Source: Euptelea pleiosperma (Eukaryota > Streptophyta > Magnoliopsida > Ranunculales > Eupteleaceae). From it: a stretch of 64,000 nt of DNA. Numbering within the stretch: position 1 is the first letter of the stretch; each line of letters opens with the position of its first letter. The notes under the pieces are model-generated. The model saw nothing but the letters and a program-made list of their open reading frames with translations, was not told where the DNA came from and searched no databases. Location of the stretch: NCBI GenBank assembly GCA_035048495.1, contig CM068551.1:17982248-18046247 (forward strand), read 5' to 3'. This document shows positions 21,606 to 33,757 of the stretch, piece after piece. Both the position numbers and the translations under genes were made by a program.

Positions 21606-24499
21606 GTTAAAACCTCAAAAAGTAGCGTTCATATTATAAAATGTGTTTTTCCCGATGTCCCGTGTGTTATTGCGTAATAATATATCGCTTAGACCTATAA
21701 AAAACACAATATTTTCTTAAAGTGTATCGATGTGCCAATGTGTTTGGTTGTTTGAGTTTGTTGTTTTTGACTTCTGTTGATTGCTAACTCAAATAGACTA
21801 TCTTAGGCTGTTCCACATTCTTGCTACTTTTGCATTAGTTTCTGTTGTTTTTAATACTTTAGATGACCTATCAGGTCTATAGTATAGCATCAGTCAAACA
21901 TTTGTCTTGCAGCTGGCTTGGCAATCCTCTTATTGTAACCATGCCATTCCTAACTTTTTATGCTATGGCCGTTACTTGTTTGTCTTGGATAACTCTTCTT
22001 TTTGAAATGTTCCATGAGTAAACTACCTTCGGTTGCTTCACATCAGTTCATATATTAGTCAATGTGTGTGGTTATGGCAAATTTCTTTGTAAGATGAGTC
22101 ACAATGGCTATGGAAAATTGGAAGAGGAAAGGACTAAACACTGGTGGTTTAGGTGAGCCGTTGAGTCGAGTCATCCATTGAGTTGATTTATTATCTGTGG
22201 GTCTATTTGGATCTGACCCAGATCTAACCCATTTCATGCCTTGCTGTGTGGATGTCGATGGGTACCGTATACTTGTTTACCTGGAATACTCAGACCTGAT
22301 CAGTCGGGTTTGGTCTGTCTTTTTTGGAATTGAGTGTTAATCAGGTTGGGTTTGGGTACCCTGATATGCAACTCTTCTATTCGTCACCCAAAACCGATAC
22401 ATGATCACCTGTTCTTTTTGGATGATTCCAGGTCAAACTTTTATGCCCCAGTTGGCTGACTAATAATCAGGTTGGGTCTGGGTATACTTTACTGGACCTG
22501 AACTTAACGAGTTGATACTATGCGACGGTTGACTAATCGCTACCCTATTCATAATCTTAACAAAAGCCATACCTAGGCTTAGGCCCATTTTCACCTCGAA
22601 AGTGTACCTAGCTAGGGCATGGAAACGGGTCGGTATGGACTGGACATATGTAGATTTGGATCTAGAATTCTCATTCCTCTCTCTGGAATACTTACACTGC
22701 CTTAGCTATTGGGAGAGCTTTCCCTAGCTCTGGCGTGAGAAAAAATGAGGCCTCCCACCTCTATTTATAGCTTTTCTAGGGGTTAGGGTTTAGAGTTAGA
22801 GATGGGTGAGATCCCAACTCTTTTTCTCTCTCCTTAACCCTCTCACAAGCAACAAAATATCCCCCAAAAAGGTGGGGACGTTTTCTCCTTTAGAGGGAGA
22901 GGGGGAGGCTTTGTCAACTTTGACTTGGTCTCCCCTCTCCTCAATCCTCTTCCCTCTCTCTCGCCCAATGAATGAATGCCATGCGTCACTAGGGTTCTGA
23001 AAATATCTTATACTTCTCTCTTAGGTGTTTAGCTTAGTAATTTGACACTTGTCATTAGTGAATTAATTATTTATTAAATCAATTATTAATTATCTGCTAA
23101 ATTACCAATAAGTCCTATTATACACCAAATACTATTCTATATCAAAATTATGGTAGATTTACGTTCATAAATATTAAATAAGGTGTACTAAAGGCTATAT
23201 ACACTCTAGGGTGTACCGAAAAGTTAAGTTATCCAATATTTGCAGAAAATCCTCTAAATTATCAAAAGTTACGAAAATGTCCAAAAATCAGAAAAAGTTC
23301 TCGGAAGCATTCTAATGCTGCCAGTGGGTCCCAAAACTCATGGAAACCCTAGATCGGGCCGTAAAATTTAGGAAAGTAAAGTTGGTGAGATTATTGGATA
23401 TTTAGGGTTTATTTAGGTCTACAATCATGCTAGAAGTGTGATTGAGGAGATTGAAGATAAGGAGGCCAACATCGAGGAGATTTTTATGAACGTTTGAAGC
23501 TACTCTTTATTTTTGGGATTCAGTCAATCTCGAGTTCAAGAATTTCAGATTTGAAGATTTTGTTTTCCGGTGGGATCGTTTGATTACTTAAGAGTGGCTG
23601 TTTGTTTAAGTTTTACGGGCCGTGTCGGTTGGTTCTTGGGCTTTTGTTTTATTCTGGCTGTATAGCTTTTAGGGCTTCCTCATCCCTCTTTTAATCTATT
23701 TTACTTTTTACCGATAAAAAAAATCATGCCAGAAGTGTCCGTTCGTCGTTCTGAGGTCAAACGGGTTTATTTAAGATGAATCATAGTCTAACAAGGACTT
23801 GTAAATTATGTATTTTAGTTTTTCTATTGTTGTTACTCTACTATAAGGTTCATAGATGTCATCGAGGTCCAAAACGATCAAATTCAGAGAGTCCCAGTCT
23901 GTTAGGACTCCTGGTGGTCCCACCACCTCAAAATTTATTATGATCTTATTATGTCGATTACATTATCGGATGTTTATAAAGTGTCCCTATACTATAAATT
24001 GAAATTGTATAGGTGTCGGAAAATTATTCTCTGTATAGTTTCCATTCTACATGACATGATAATAGTATTCTGTGTAAGTTATGGTATTCATCCTAAGTTT
24101 TATCAACAGAAATAATGTAATCTTATGTATGTTCGAAAAATTTCAAAATGACCAAAATATTCCTATATAGGTAAATTACGAAAAATTCCCCTGAAAAAAG
24201 TTCAAGGTATTACACAGATCTTCGCTTCGTAGATCTTCTTACTGGCATCGATCGCCTCGTCTAGTTTGTTCTCTAGAAGACTTATCTGAGCATTTAGTTT
24301 AATTAATTGGGCTTCCAAAGATCGCGAACCACTTTGAGACCTCTTTTCGATCTTTTACTTCAACCTGAATAAACAGTGAAAAAACATCGAAAAGAGAATA
24401 GGAAGGAGCTGTAACGGCCGGAAATTGTATCAGGAAATTTGGCTTTGATACAAAAAATGACGTAGGACGAAAGTACCATTATGTGATTTGAAAGAACAC

Positions 24500-24563
24500 C
24501 TTCGGCTTCGCACCAAAATAGCTTGGTTTCGCAGCAAGGGAGCTTGGATTCGCACGAAGGAAG
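24500..24563. repeat. 21-bp minisatellite, three units
   Basis: Three consecutive units follow the pattern CTTGG(A/T)TTCGCA(C/G)... with about 70% identity between them. Confidence 0.6.
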
Positions 24564-24653
24564 AGAATTCTCAATGGAGAAAAATGTCAATTTCATTAAT
24601 CAAGTCATCATTAAAATCAAATGGTACATCACCTTTTATAAGACTCCCTAATT

Positions 24654-24728
24654 GAACTTTCCTAATTCTAATCCAAATGAACTTTCCTAATTCTAATCTA
24701 ATTGAACTTTCCTAATTCTAAGCAAACT
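24654..24728. repeat. 25-bp tandem repeat, three units
   Basis: GAACTTTCCTAATTCTAA recurs three times at a 25-bp period, with only the last seven bases varying. Confidence 0.85.
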
Positions 24729-25074
24729 AAAATAAGAAACTATTAATACAAGTCTACTATTGCAATCAATCTCAAAATTCCTAATTAGAAACAAAATCTA
24801 ATTGTAAAATCCTAATTAAAACCTAATAAATCTTCGTGGGGTCCACTTACTTGACTGGGCATAGATTCGGTGTAACGCGGACTATCATAGGAGAGTGCTC
24901 CCTCATCAATCTGGTAAGGTGCTTTGCCAATATGCACATTTTTTAGTGGAAATCGTGTTGAACTGGGCTTCAAATAAGTTTGGTGAAGCTGATGTTGGTG
25001 AAGTGGGCTTTTATTGTCGGGCACTTCAAGATGTCAAAGGTCGTTGGGTTGGGAGGAGTTGATATCATATAGAG

Positions 25075-25820
25075 TTGCAAAATGAAGACTAAGGCTCATT
25101 GAATTTGATATTTTCCTCAATCAGGGTGGAAGAAGTTCAACATTGATGGTAGTTCGATTGGTAACCTAGTCTGGTGGGGATTGATGATGATCGACTCAAA
25201 TGAACAGAACTTCATGCTCTTTTGCAAGGTTTCAAGATTTCAAAATATTCTTTCGAATCGAGTGGATCATGCCTAGGAGTCTTAAAGATCTCATTAATGG
25301 AGGGATCTGCCCACAGTATCAAGATCTCATTTTGTACAGTTCTGCCCCTTCTAATACAAATACTTATTAATCTCAAAAAAATGAAAAAAATGAAAGAATT
25401 TTTTATTCTTTCTAGGACTTAGTTGAAGGTGATTCCTCTGATGTCATGTCATGGACTTTGAGGAAGGTGCCAGGTCCTTGGAGATTCATGTGTCATGGAC
25501 CATATTTTACACCTTTGTTGAGGTCAAAGTATAATTTTTTCCCATTCTTAGAGGCTGACCTTGCCAATTCCTTACTGAGAACTGGAGTAAATAGACCTTT
25601 CTTATGTTTGGAAACTCTATTTTCTTAGATTTTTAGATTTGTTTTACCAATAAAACTGTCAATTACCGGAAAAAATAAGGAAAAGAATTGCTACTATACC
25701 ATCCCAGCAAACTCAATAAACCGATTGTTATGCCCTTTGTTTATTTAATTGTTGTATCAAAGTCTTCTACATTTTTTGTTGAGTAGAAGCCAGAAAAGGA
25801 ATTACCTTCATTTTTGCATG
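25075..25820 (+). mobile_element. LINE (L1-type) 3' remnant with RNase H-like domain
   Basis: Broken plus-strand frames give KFNIDGSSIGN, as in the RNase H domain found at the 3' end of plant L1 LINEs. AELHALLQGFKI and then FLEADLANSLLRTGV follow, resembling the usual EAN..ADSLA(K)xG segment. The tail to 25820 (AATAAAACTGTCAATTACCG onward) is repeated at 37950-38160. Stops interrupt it; the reverse transcriptase is absent. Confidence 0.65.
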
Positions 25821-26879
25821 TTTACTGTGGAGGAAAAAAATCTGGCCAGGTAGGGCGCACGATCTTTGCTGTTGCTGGAAGGTCTTCCTCGGACTGGTCG
25901 CTCGAAGTCGGAATCGTCAGTCGGGCAACTTCAGGTCAAGTCAGAAAGAACTCAATTAAGAAGAAAATGCTAAGATTAGATATCGTACTTGAGCGGGAGG
26001 ATCCTATTTATAGGCAAGAGAACTACCCCTTTGAAATAGCAAGTGTTGCAGTTATGGTAGGTGTTGGAGTGTGTATTTTAATCATGTGATTGTTGGAGTC
26101 GGATGTTACCAAGTTGCCGAGATTGAGTTGGTAGGGTTTTGCCACATGTCATTCTTCTAGGTCTCTTGATTTTTGGAATGTGGGGAGAATGTACGAGGGG
26201 TAGTCTGTCATCTCGCTATTCTCTCCTTATCTTAGTAACTGCCTTGCAAGTGTTATTCGTATTGGGATCCTCGGACGTGATAAGGACAGATTGATTTCTT
26301 CCTTATCCGTGGAAACTTCCAAATATGATTTGGGGAATTTTCCCTGACCTTTCTTCATCTGGGTTGAGAGTTGGATCCTGCAGTACGGATAAACATGGAG
26401 TCGGCCTTGGAATTGGGCTCGGAAATCGACTCAAGGCCTTGGGTTGGGACATAAGCTGACTAGTATCTGAAAATAACATGTTACCAGTCCAATGAAGTTA
26501 AATCATATGACATGTTGATTGGCATTAGGTTGGGTCCTGAGTCAGTAAAATTCCCAAGGTCATTTGGACAAATTGGACTCGGAGTCGGGATGACACATAT
26601 AAGGTTGTGAGGTGAAACCATTTTCTTACACCTACTTTTGCACTCACCTTGTGAGTTCCTGCTCTCTTAGACCTTGAATCCTTATCCCTGTCTGAAAAGA
26701 AAATTGATAAAGGAAGTCTATTTTTACGTTCAAGTTGTTTAAGTGGAATATTTTCTGCTAAATGTCTGCATTTGCTATATTTTTGGCATTCAGTTTTTTC
26801 AATGTGAATTAAATATATGCATACAAGGTTCTAGGATTCATATGTAACTAATAATATTCTCTTTTTTATTTTGTTGCAG
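25821..26879. other. intron end upstream of Ubl-1 exon 2
   Basis: No recognisable gene or repeat. A pyrimidine-rich stretch and TTTTGTTGCAG at 26869-26879 make a good acceptor for the following coding exon. Confidence 0.5.
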
Positions 26880-28040
26880 GTAAATATCTTTGTGAAGGTC
26901 ATGAAAACAGTAGCCTTCAGGGTAAAGGCGTCTGACACAATTGAGAATGTCAAAGCTAAGTTCCAGGAGAAAGAATGCATCTCGGAAAGACTCGAGGGGC
27001 TTTTTTTCTCTGGAGATCTCCTCAAGGATGACCGAACACTGGTCGATTATGGTATTCAGAAGAACTCCACCCTTCATCTGGTTCTCCGAAGTGCAGCTGG
27101 AATGCAAATATTTGTCAAGATACCACCAAATGGAAAAAGTGTTGTGCTTGAAATGAAGCCTTGTGATACCATCCAGAGCATCAAGGCCATGATTCAGGAC
27201 AAGGAGGGGATCCCACCGGACCGCTATACACTTGTCTATGCTGGAAGACTACTTGAAGATAGCAAAACTCTGGCTGCTCACAAAATCCAGAAAGATTCCA
27301 CCTTACGCATGGTGTTCAATCCAAGAGACATGATGGTAATATTTGTGAACACACCGAGTGGAGAAACCTTGAAGCTGGAAGTGAAGATTTTGTACACCAT
27401 CCAAGATGTCAAGGAAATAGTTGAGAGCAGAATGGGTTTCCCACCTAACCAGCGGAGTCTTGCTTATGCTGGAAAGCAGCTCGAGGATTGCCGGACTTTG
27501 GCCTATTATGATATCAAAGAAGAATCAACCTTAGATATGGTACTGCCTGTGATCCAGATATTTGTTAAGACTTGGAGAGGCAAGACCATAACGCTTGAAG
27601 TTGAGAGCTCCAATACTATCAACGATGTGATGAACAAGATTAATAACAAGCTGGGGATGCCAACCCTCGGTCAGCATCTTCATTTTGCCGGGAGACGACT
27701 TGAGGGAGACTGGGATCTGGCTAGTTACAATATCCAGAAGGAATCCACTCTCCATCAGGTTTTATCGCCTTCATTTTGTGCCAAAAGAATGGAAATATAT
27801 GTCAAGAAGCAAACTGGAACTGAAAGTCCCATTTCGCTGATTGTGGGTAGCTTCACAACCATCAATAATGTGAAAGCTATGATTCGAGACAAGATGGGGC
27901 AGCTGCGCCAATTGTATGTCCTCTATGATGGAAAGATACTTGGTGATGACTATACTCTGGCAGATTACAATATTGAGCCGCACTCAACATTACAAGTTGC
28001 TTTTTCCCTGAAAAAAATAAAGGCCGAAAATGAGAAGTAA
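26880..28040 (+). CDS. Ubl-1: divergent poly-ubiquitin-like protein, five repeats
   Basis: One exon of 386 codons plus stop (TAA), preceded by a CAG acceptor; with the proposed 9-codon first exon the product is 395 residues. Five tandem ubiquitin-like domains of about 70-78 residues begin at [32 protein letters not shown] and MEIYVKKQ. Ubiquitin landmarks persist (TIxxVKA, DKEGIPP in repeat 2, AGKQLED in repeat 3, YNIQKESTL in repeat 4). No repeat ends in RGG: the junctions read LRSAAG, NPRDM, LPV and SPSFCAKR, and the protein ends in a lysine-rich [10 protein letters not shown] ubiquitin protease could not process it normally and it could not be conjugated, so it would be a fixed chain of Ubl folds, perhaps a binding scaffold. 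The exon is intact. Function is unknown; related tandem-Ubl genes exist in plants. Confidence 0.8.
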   Translation, partial: VNIFVKVMKTVAFRVKASDTIENVKAKFQEKECISERLEGLFFSGDLLKDDRTLVDYGIQKNSTLHLVLRSAAGMQIFVKIPPNGKSVVLEMKPCDTIQSIKAMIQDKEGIPPDRYTLVYAGRLLEDSKTLAAHKIQKDSTLRMVFNPRDMMVIFVNTPSGETLKLEVKILYTIQDVKEIVESRMGFPPNQRSLAYAGKQLEDCRTLAYYDIKEESTLDMVLPVIQIFVKTWRGKTITLEVESSNTINDVMNKINNKLGMPTLGQHLHFAGRRLEGDWDLASYNIQKESTLHQVLSPSFCAKRMEIYVKKQTGTESPISLIVGSFTTINNVKAMIRDKMGQLRQLYVLYDGKILGDDYTLADYNIEPHSTLQVAFSLKKIKAENEK

Positions 28041-29429
28041 AAGCACTTGTAGTAGAAGTTGCCTAATAGAAGTGGAATTGTGTTGGAAGGACAGAAAGTA
28101 ACTTGTTTGATATAGAAGAATGAAGCATGAAGCATGAAGCGGTCAGTTATAATTAGTACTAAAAGGTTTAGAGGGATGTTTTTGTAATTAAAATAGATTG
28201 AAGTGGTTATGTATAATTTGTCTTGAAGGATTAGAGGAGCAAATATGTTAGTAGAGTTTCACTTGTGTTTTTCAATTCAACATGTGATTAAATTGAAGCA
28301 AAGCAAGAAGTAATTTCATGAGATGTCAAAAGTCGAGTTTTGTTTGTAATCAAATTTTAAGGACTGCCCTAAATAAGTTTTGGAAAATGCTATCCCACCG
28401 ATAATTGGACAAAAAAATGTGCGGTTTTAGGTCATTCGACAATTGGATTCAAGAGATTTACAGTGTACGAGGCAATAATTGCCTCCAAAGGTCAATAACC
28501 TCAACTGTAGAGTTATGTATGGAGTGTTTGGACCGTCAAAAGTCCAAACGGTGCTAAAAAGACGTAACGGGCATTAAGGCTAAAGAAACATTAAAAACGA
28601 CGTAATAGGCCTTAACGTAATTATTTTTAGTGTCGGAATTGTGCTGGACTGGACTTCTTTGAAAGGGAACGGCGAGATCTTCGATAATCATGAGCTATGC
28701 TTATGTTGTACGCCTAATTTTGACAAAATTCTATCGTTTAGTGGGTCAAAACGGCATTTTGACTATTTTTGGAGAATTTTATTTTGGCAATAATCTGAGT
28801 CGTGGAAATCGAAATCACTCTCCGTCGATTCTGATGTATTTCTAAGATCTGCGACTATCCATTCTACGATTAGTATGAATTTATATTTTTTTTTCCTATT
28901 TTAACAGTTTTAGGTTTTTAATAAGTTTTTAAGTCTCTTTACCGATTTGCCCTATTCAAGAGGGTTATAGTTGGACGAAAGAATCAATGAAGTTATTATT
29001 TAAGTCTTCTTTTACTATTTTCCTTGTGGATTCAAGGTTTGCTTCCGGGTGAAGACGTTGCTCTTCTTCCCAGTTCACTTTCGTGATTAACTTCACGCTT
29101 CCGCTACATCAGTCTGGTTAACTGTGGGATAACACGACTCATAAGTTTTTTAGAAATGATTTTTGCATATAAAAATGGCTTGAAACGTTTTTTGTATCAA
29201 CACTTTCTAACATACAAATCCTTTTTCTCTAAAAATTTTTGTTGATCACCACACAGAGCCTAAGTCCCCAAGAGTTGGGCATAAAAGTTAAAAATTAAGC
29301 ACAATCCAAACTATCTTTTCAACTACTTGGAAGTTTTTTTTTTTTTTTATGTTCTATAGAAAAGCAAAGGTAAAAGATGCTTATGGCTTTTTGACTTCTT
29401 TTTTAATCGCCTTTTGTGTTAAGGGGCCT
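28041..29429. other. Ubl-1 3' flank and unassigned sequence
   Basis: This includes the probable 3' UTR. About 28386-28480 is a diverged copy of the left half of the MITE at 6916-7077 (GCTATCCC, GGACAAAAAA, TGTGCGGTT). A poly-T run is at 29334-29349. No gene seen. Confidence 0.5.
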
Positions 29430-29880
29430 AGTACCTCAGCTATATCATACAGATGGCCCACATCCTCGTCAATGGCGACTGTCCAGTTAATGGGCCGGCC
29501 TACAGTAGAAGGCCTCGCTTTTTAGTATAAAAACTTAGCTTAATCGGATGAATTTAACCTTCTTCAACATTGATGATTTTTAGTCGTAACGTTTGAGCTT
29601 TCTTCTTTGTCATGGGCTTCATGAACAGGCCTATGAATGAGTTCCAAGCCCACCGAAAAAAAGTTCAATTCCAAATGTTAGAAATCACCAATCAATCTGG
29701 TTTTTGGTGTGTGGGGGTCTACCAAGGGGTGGACCAAACATTCATGGGTCAGTGGGCCCGAAAGGGTGCGACACATGCATGACATTTTGGGGAGGGATCC
29801 TATCAACCTTTGCGTAGGACCAGGCCTGAATAATCCCAACTCTTCTTCCACATAGAGTTTCCTTTGCAGGGTAAATCTAT
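29430..29880. repeat. dispersed duplicate of the block at 34140-35280
   Basis: Shared stretches in the same order include GATGGCCCACAT, AGCTTAATCGGAT, CATTGATGATTTTTA, GAGTTCCAAGCCCA and TCTACCAAGGGGTGG. This copy lacks the 0.7-kb element found inserted at 34347-35055 in the other, so it shows an empty site. Origin (transposon or segment duplication) is not clear. Confidence 0.7.
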
Positions 29881-30315
29881 ACCCTCAAGCCATGTAAGTT
29901 TTGGGTCGTAACAGACCCAAGGGGTAGTGTCACACAACAACGTTGGTGGTGGGTCGTCACCCTTGGTATTATTTGATTTTTGAGGTGGGGGTGAAAATTT
30001 TGATCCACCATTTGATCTGTTGACCTTTTCCTCGCACGTAAATGTGGAGCACACTGATAATGAACTGGACTGATTTTCAGATTGGTGGGTTGACGTACAA
30101 GGCAAACTCTTGGATGCTTAAGTCAGTCTTATTGACCAAGCATCACATGATCGGTCTGATATGGAAGTTTCCCACGATCAACACTTGTAAATATAGTGTT
30201 TGTGTGAGCTGTTGTAATGTAGTATGGGACATTGTGTACCACTGTATCACTTCTCAAATATATATAAAACCTTAAACCCTACACGAAGATGTGCGAGGGG
30301 TTCTATAGTACTGTC

Positions 30316-30712
30316 CAAGGTTTAAAAAACGGCCGTTATAACGAAAATAACGGCCGTTGTAGCGGATTCGGACCTACCCGGTTATGTTATGGACCATTAA
30401 AAGACCCAGAAAATAACGGCCGTTATAACGAAAATAATGGCCATTATTTTCCGTTATTTTTCCGTTATAACGAAAATAAGGACCGTTATTTTCTGGAAAA
30501 TTTTGTGGAAAAAACACGGCTGTTATTTTCTTTTTTTCCGTTATTTTACATTTTTAAAATTTCGAAATTCAAAATTTGAATTTCAGCGCCATTTTTTCCG
30601 TTATTTTCTCGTTTTTGCCCCTGAGCGTTTTTTTTTTTTTTTACGTTATAATGGAAAAAACGGTGACACCCCCAGTCCGTTATACCGTTATAACGGTCCC
30701 CTTTAAACCTTG
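30316..30712. mobile_element. hAT-like MITE, CGTTATAA subfamily
   Basis: The 397-bp element has ends CAAGGTTTAAA / TTTAAACCTTG and a perfect 8-bp duplication GTACTGTC (30308-30315, 30713-30720). It has many ACGGCCGTTATAACG subterminal repeats on both strands and an AT-rich core with AAAATTTGAATTTCAG. No transposase. Confidence 0.9.
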
Positions 30713-30721
30713 GTACTGTCT

Positions 30722-30800
30722 ATCATGGTATCAGAGTGGGAGGTCCCAGTAGGTTGTGGGTTCGAATTTTGGCAAAGTGTTGAGAGGATGTGTTAGTGGA
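30722..30800 (+). mobile_element. tRNA-derived SINE head
   Basis: TGGTATCAGAGTGGGAGGT followed by GTGGGTTCGAAT (B-box type) resembles a tRNA-derived head like that at 45034-45110. Tail unclear. Confidence 0.4.
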
Positions 30801-30821
30801 GTGTGTTGTGTGATTGTGTGG

Positions 30822-30929
30822 CACCGTTATTTTCTGTTTTTTGTCCTTGTGCGTTACAATCCATTATAACGGAAAAAATCGTAACACCCCCAATATACTT
30901 TATACCGTTATAACGGTCCCTTTTAAATA
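30822..30929. mobile_element. truncated hAT-like MITE, right part only
   Basis: It contains the family blocks CCATTATAACGG, GTAACACCCCC, CCGTTATAACGGTCCC and TTTTAAA, but no left terminus and a broken right end. Confidence 0.7.
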
Positions 30930-30986
30930 TTCATATTTATTAGGATTTACATTGATGAGTTGGTGGGCCATGTCTATGGTCCTCAC

Positions 30987-31402
30987 CATGGTTTTAAAAA
31001 CGGCCATTTAAACGGTAACACCCCAAGCCCGTTTCTGTTAAAACCGTTTAAACATGTTTTAACGTTTTTGAATTTAACGGCTGTTTTTTGTTTTTGTTTT
31101 AACGGCCGTTAAAACCGTTTAAACAACCGTTAAATCTTGAAAAAACTTGTGAAAAAGGCTGTTAAATCTGTTTAATTCTGTTTAATTTCCGTTAAAATCC
31201 GTTAAATTCTATTTTTTTTAATTTTCAAATTTCAAATTTAATAATTTGAATTTCAGAGCCATTTTTTTTCGTTAAAATCTGTTAAAACCCGTTTAATTCC
31301 GTTAAATTCCATTTTTTTCTATTTTTGCCCCTGGTTTAACCGCCGTTTAAACGGTAACGCCCCCAGTCCGTTTAACCGTTAAAACGGCCTCCTTTAGACC
31401 TT
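30987..31402. mobile_element. hAT-like MITE, GTTTAAACGG subfamily
   Basis: The 416-bp element has ends CATGGTTTTAAA / TTTAGACCTTG and a perfect 8-bp duplication GTCCTCAC (30979-30986, 31403-31410). The subterminal motif here is CCGTTTAAACGG / CCGTTAAAACGG in place of CCGTTATAACGG, while the ends and the CGCCCCCAGTCCGTT block are kept. Confidence 0.9.
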
Positions 31403-32340
31403 GGTCCTCACACTTTAGATACTGCCAACTATGTTCCAAGTTTGGCACACTATAGATATGTGCTATTTACATTTCTTAGATGGTCATTTGGATATGGGAC
31501 AGGAAGAAATTAAGTAGTTGTGAATACTTTACACTCAAATTAGAAATAAATTATGAATGGATTAAATTATGTATTTATAATCTTAGTTCTTCATATAATC
31601 ATACACCTTATCCCAACTATCTAAGTTGGCAACACGAATCCTATTTCGCCATTTAACGCTCAGGGGCAAAAATAGAAATTAACAGAAAAACGGAAAATGG
31701 CTCGACATTCAAAATTGAAATTTGAAAAAACGGAATGTTGTAATCCCACACAAGGGTTGTAGTTTGCTAAGGACAAACATCAATGGGTTGCTGCATCGCC
31801 AAAATGTAGTGTGGATTTTTGTCAGTATATTAATACATATAGGTAGTTTGTATGTTGGGTTTGGGTTGGGCCGAGCCTCAACCCTAGCCCAACCTGATTT
31901 AATCGAGTTACCAAAAATCCAGCCCGAGCCCAACCCAAGTTTTGAAAAGGCTAACTCAACCCAACCCTCACATCGGGCTCAACCCACCCGTTGGGCTCGG
32001 GTTGAGCCGTCCAAGTTGCAGCCCTAATAGAAGGGGCCTTCAAAATTTGATGTTGGATATAGACCGGTTGGAGTTGGAAACTTTGTGACCTTGCACTAAG
32101 GTTAAGTTGCACCATGCTGATTCGGTATATATGTGTGCATCGAATTACTACGCACCAAACTACGTTTTAATACACTGACGTGGAAAGTGGGACCCCATTT
32201 TCTTGTTGGGCTGCATGATATGTTAATCACATGACGTGTGGAACCTAGTACCCACATGGTCTTCGGACCATTTAACATGTGGGACCCACATGACAATTAG
32301 GACCTTAATATGCTAACACCTGGCATGTGTTTAACCACTT
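31403..32340. other. intergenic with MITE fragments
   Basis: About 31650-31740 is a reversed fragment of the hAT family (AACGCTCAGGGGCAAAAATAG). Positions 31749-32023 are palindromic, rich in GGGTTGGGC / GCCCAACCC and end in TTGCAGCCCTAA, like another plant hAT MITE; no target duplication found. No gene. Confidence 0.45.
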
Positions 32341-32761
32341 AGAGCCAGGATTCAAGTGGCCTTGACGGCCCAATCAAGTGGACCCCATGAAGGAGGCCCG
32401 TCAGACTAAAGATCAGCCCAATCTGATGACCTGATAAATAATCTTTCCCCCAGATTTTCGTCCCTCATTGGTGGGTTGATTAAGATCATCATCATCAGTG
32501 AAGCCAATGAACGGTCAAAAACTGTCATAGTAGTTCTCCAACTTGTTCTCTTTTGGCGCTAATTTTCAAAGCTTTGTTAGTAATATTTATTAATGCTCTA
32601 ATCGATGGATAAAATTAATTCCCGTCTCTTCCAATTCCGAGCTTCCAATACAAATTCTTCACCTCGGACTTTCAGTCTTCACTTCACAGCCCACAACTGT
32701 GTCTGTTCTAATTCCAAATTTCCCAATTCCAGTGTTTTGTGTTTCTTTCTTCAGCTCTACA

Positions 32762-32809
32762 ATGGAAGGAAGACACGGAATTCGAAGTCCCCCTCCAACA
32801 AATCAAGAG
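32762..32809 (+). CDS. spare first exon of the Ubl-2/Ubl-3 type, intact donor
   Basis: 16 codons (MEGRHGIRSPPPTNQE) end at an intact GT donor (32810), phase 0. The exon sits in a leader that is also present upstream of Ubl-2 (41222) and Ubl-3 (44847): about 32400-33330 matches 40860-41430 and 44570-45360 in part. No ubiquitin-like exon follows before Ubl-2 at 43144. The exon is therefore either a stranded duplicate or an alternative first exon for Ubl-2 across a 10.3-kb intron. Confidence 0.55.
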
Positions 32810-32969
32810 GTCTTCTATTCTTACAATTCTTTTTTTTTTTTTTTGTTTATACTGATGATTTGATCAGATTGTAATTCCCAAATCCCTTCTTCTTGTCCTT
32901 CTGTGAAATTGTAATTCCTAAAATGGGTTTGCAACCGTAGGAGGGAATTATGTAAGCATGTTTCATAGT

Positions 32970-33092
32970 GGCGATCATGTGCCCAATGATTGCGCGCCAC
33001 ATATACCTGGGGTTTAGGATTTAGTTTAAAAAAAACATTTTAAAAAGTAACCCTAGGTATATGTAGCGCGCAATCATTGGCGCATGATCGCC
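32970..33092. mobile_element. 123-bp foldback MITE
   Basis: Nearly the whole element is two arms of about 42 bp, starting GGCGATCATG and ending CATGATCGCC, with CAATGATTGCGCGC / GCGCGCAATCATTG between. The Ubl-3 block (near 45510) lacks it. No clear target duplication. Confidence 0.7.
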
Positions 33093-33757
33093 TTCTCTTC
33101 AATACCATGTTAACATGCAAGTAGCCGATATCGTGGAGGACTCTCATTTGTAGTAGTAAAGCAGACTCGTGTACTTAAGACCCAAACCAATATGCTAAAA
33201 TCACTTAGGCAAGAGGGGCGTGTATGCATGGCTTAAGTCTTAACCATTAGGATCCTAACATATCACCACGTTTTCGTAGCTGACATCCTCGGTAACCTAC
33301 TCTGGACTAGGTAGTCCTTTCCGTATTGTGACTTTCACTCTGGCTTCTTTTTACACATGCCTCTGTGGTCTAGGTAGCCCTTTCCACATGGTGACTTTCA
33401 CCTTTCTGTGACTCTAACCTGAGATGTGGGGTTGGCTTTGATACCAAATTTTAAAATTCTTACTAAGAGCACCTCCAACATGCTCCCTATACACTACTTT
33501 TCGTTAGAATAAGGAATCGTGCAGTAAAAAAGTTGCTCCAACGGAATCTTAGCTCAAATCGCTCCCTATTTTGGTGAAGACCCTCTATCTGGCTCCCTAC
33601 ATGTAGTGAGTAAAGTAAGCTCACCAAACCCGCCTTTTCAATAAAATATTTATTTTTGCAAATGAGTATCAGGGTTTCTCTCTGTGTAGTTTCAGTTAGC
33701 TTTCCTTAATTTTTTTTTTCTCTTCTTTCTAATAAAATCTTTTCTTAGAGTAACAAA
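33093..33757. other. intergenic, no gene seen
   Basis: About 33125-33330 matches 45880-46075 (AACCATTAGGATC, CACCACGTTT, GTAGCC/CTGAC), part of the duplicated block. A CTCCAAC-type MITE end begins near 33470 (GAGCACCTCCAAC) without a visible partner. Confidence 0.5.

Larger units (their letters stand above)
21611..25074. other. long TE-derived spacer in the proposed Ubl-1 intron
   Basis: No gene is supported. About 23600-23730 resembles a LINE 3' tail (ATCCCTC...TTTACCGATAAAAAAA). Positions 24500-24563 hold three 21-bp units (CTTGGTTTCGCAGCAAGGGAG type) and 24654-24728 three 25-bp units. The rest is AT-rich and unassigned. Confidence 0.5.

Noticed and set aside
30722..30800. Possible functional tRNA (TGGTATCAGAG ... 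GGTTCGAAT)
   Set aside because: Acceptor and anticodon stems do not pair; better explained as a tRNA-derived SINE head.
32605..32874. 89-codon frame starting upstream of the spare first exon
   Set aside because: It runs through the exon in a different frame and is broken in the other two copies of the block, so it is leader sequence.
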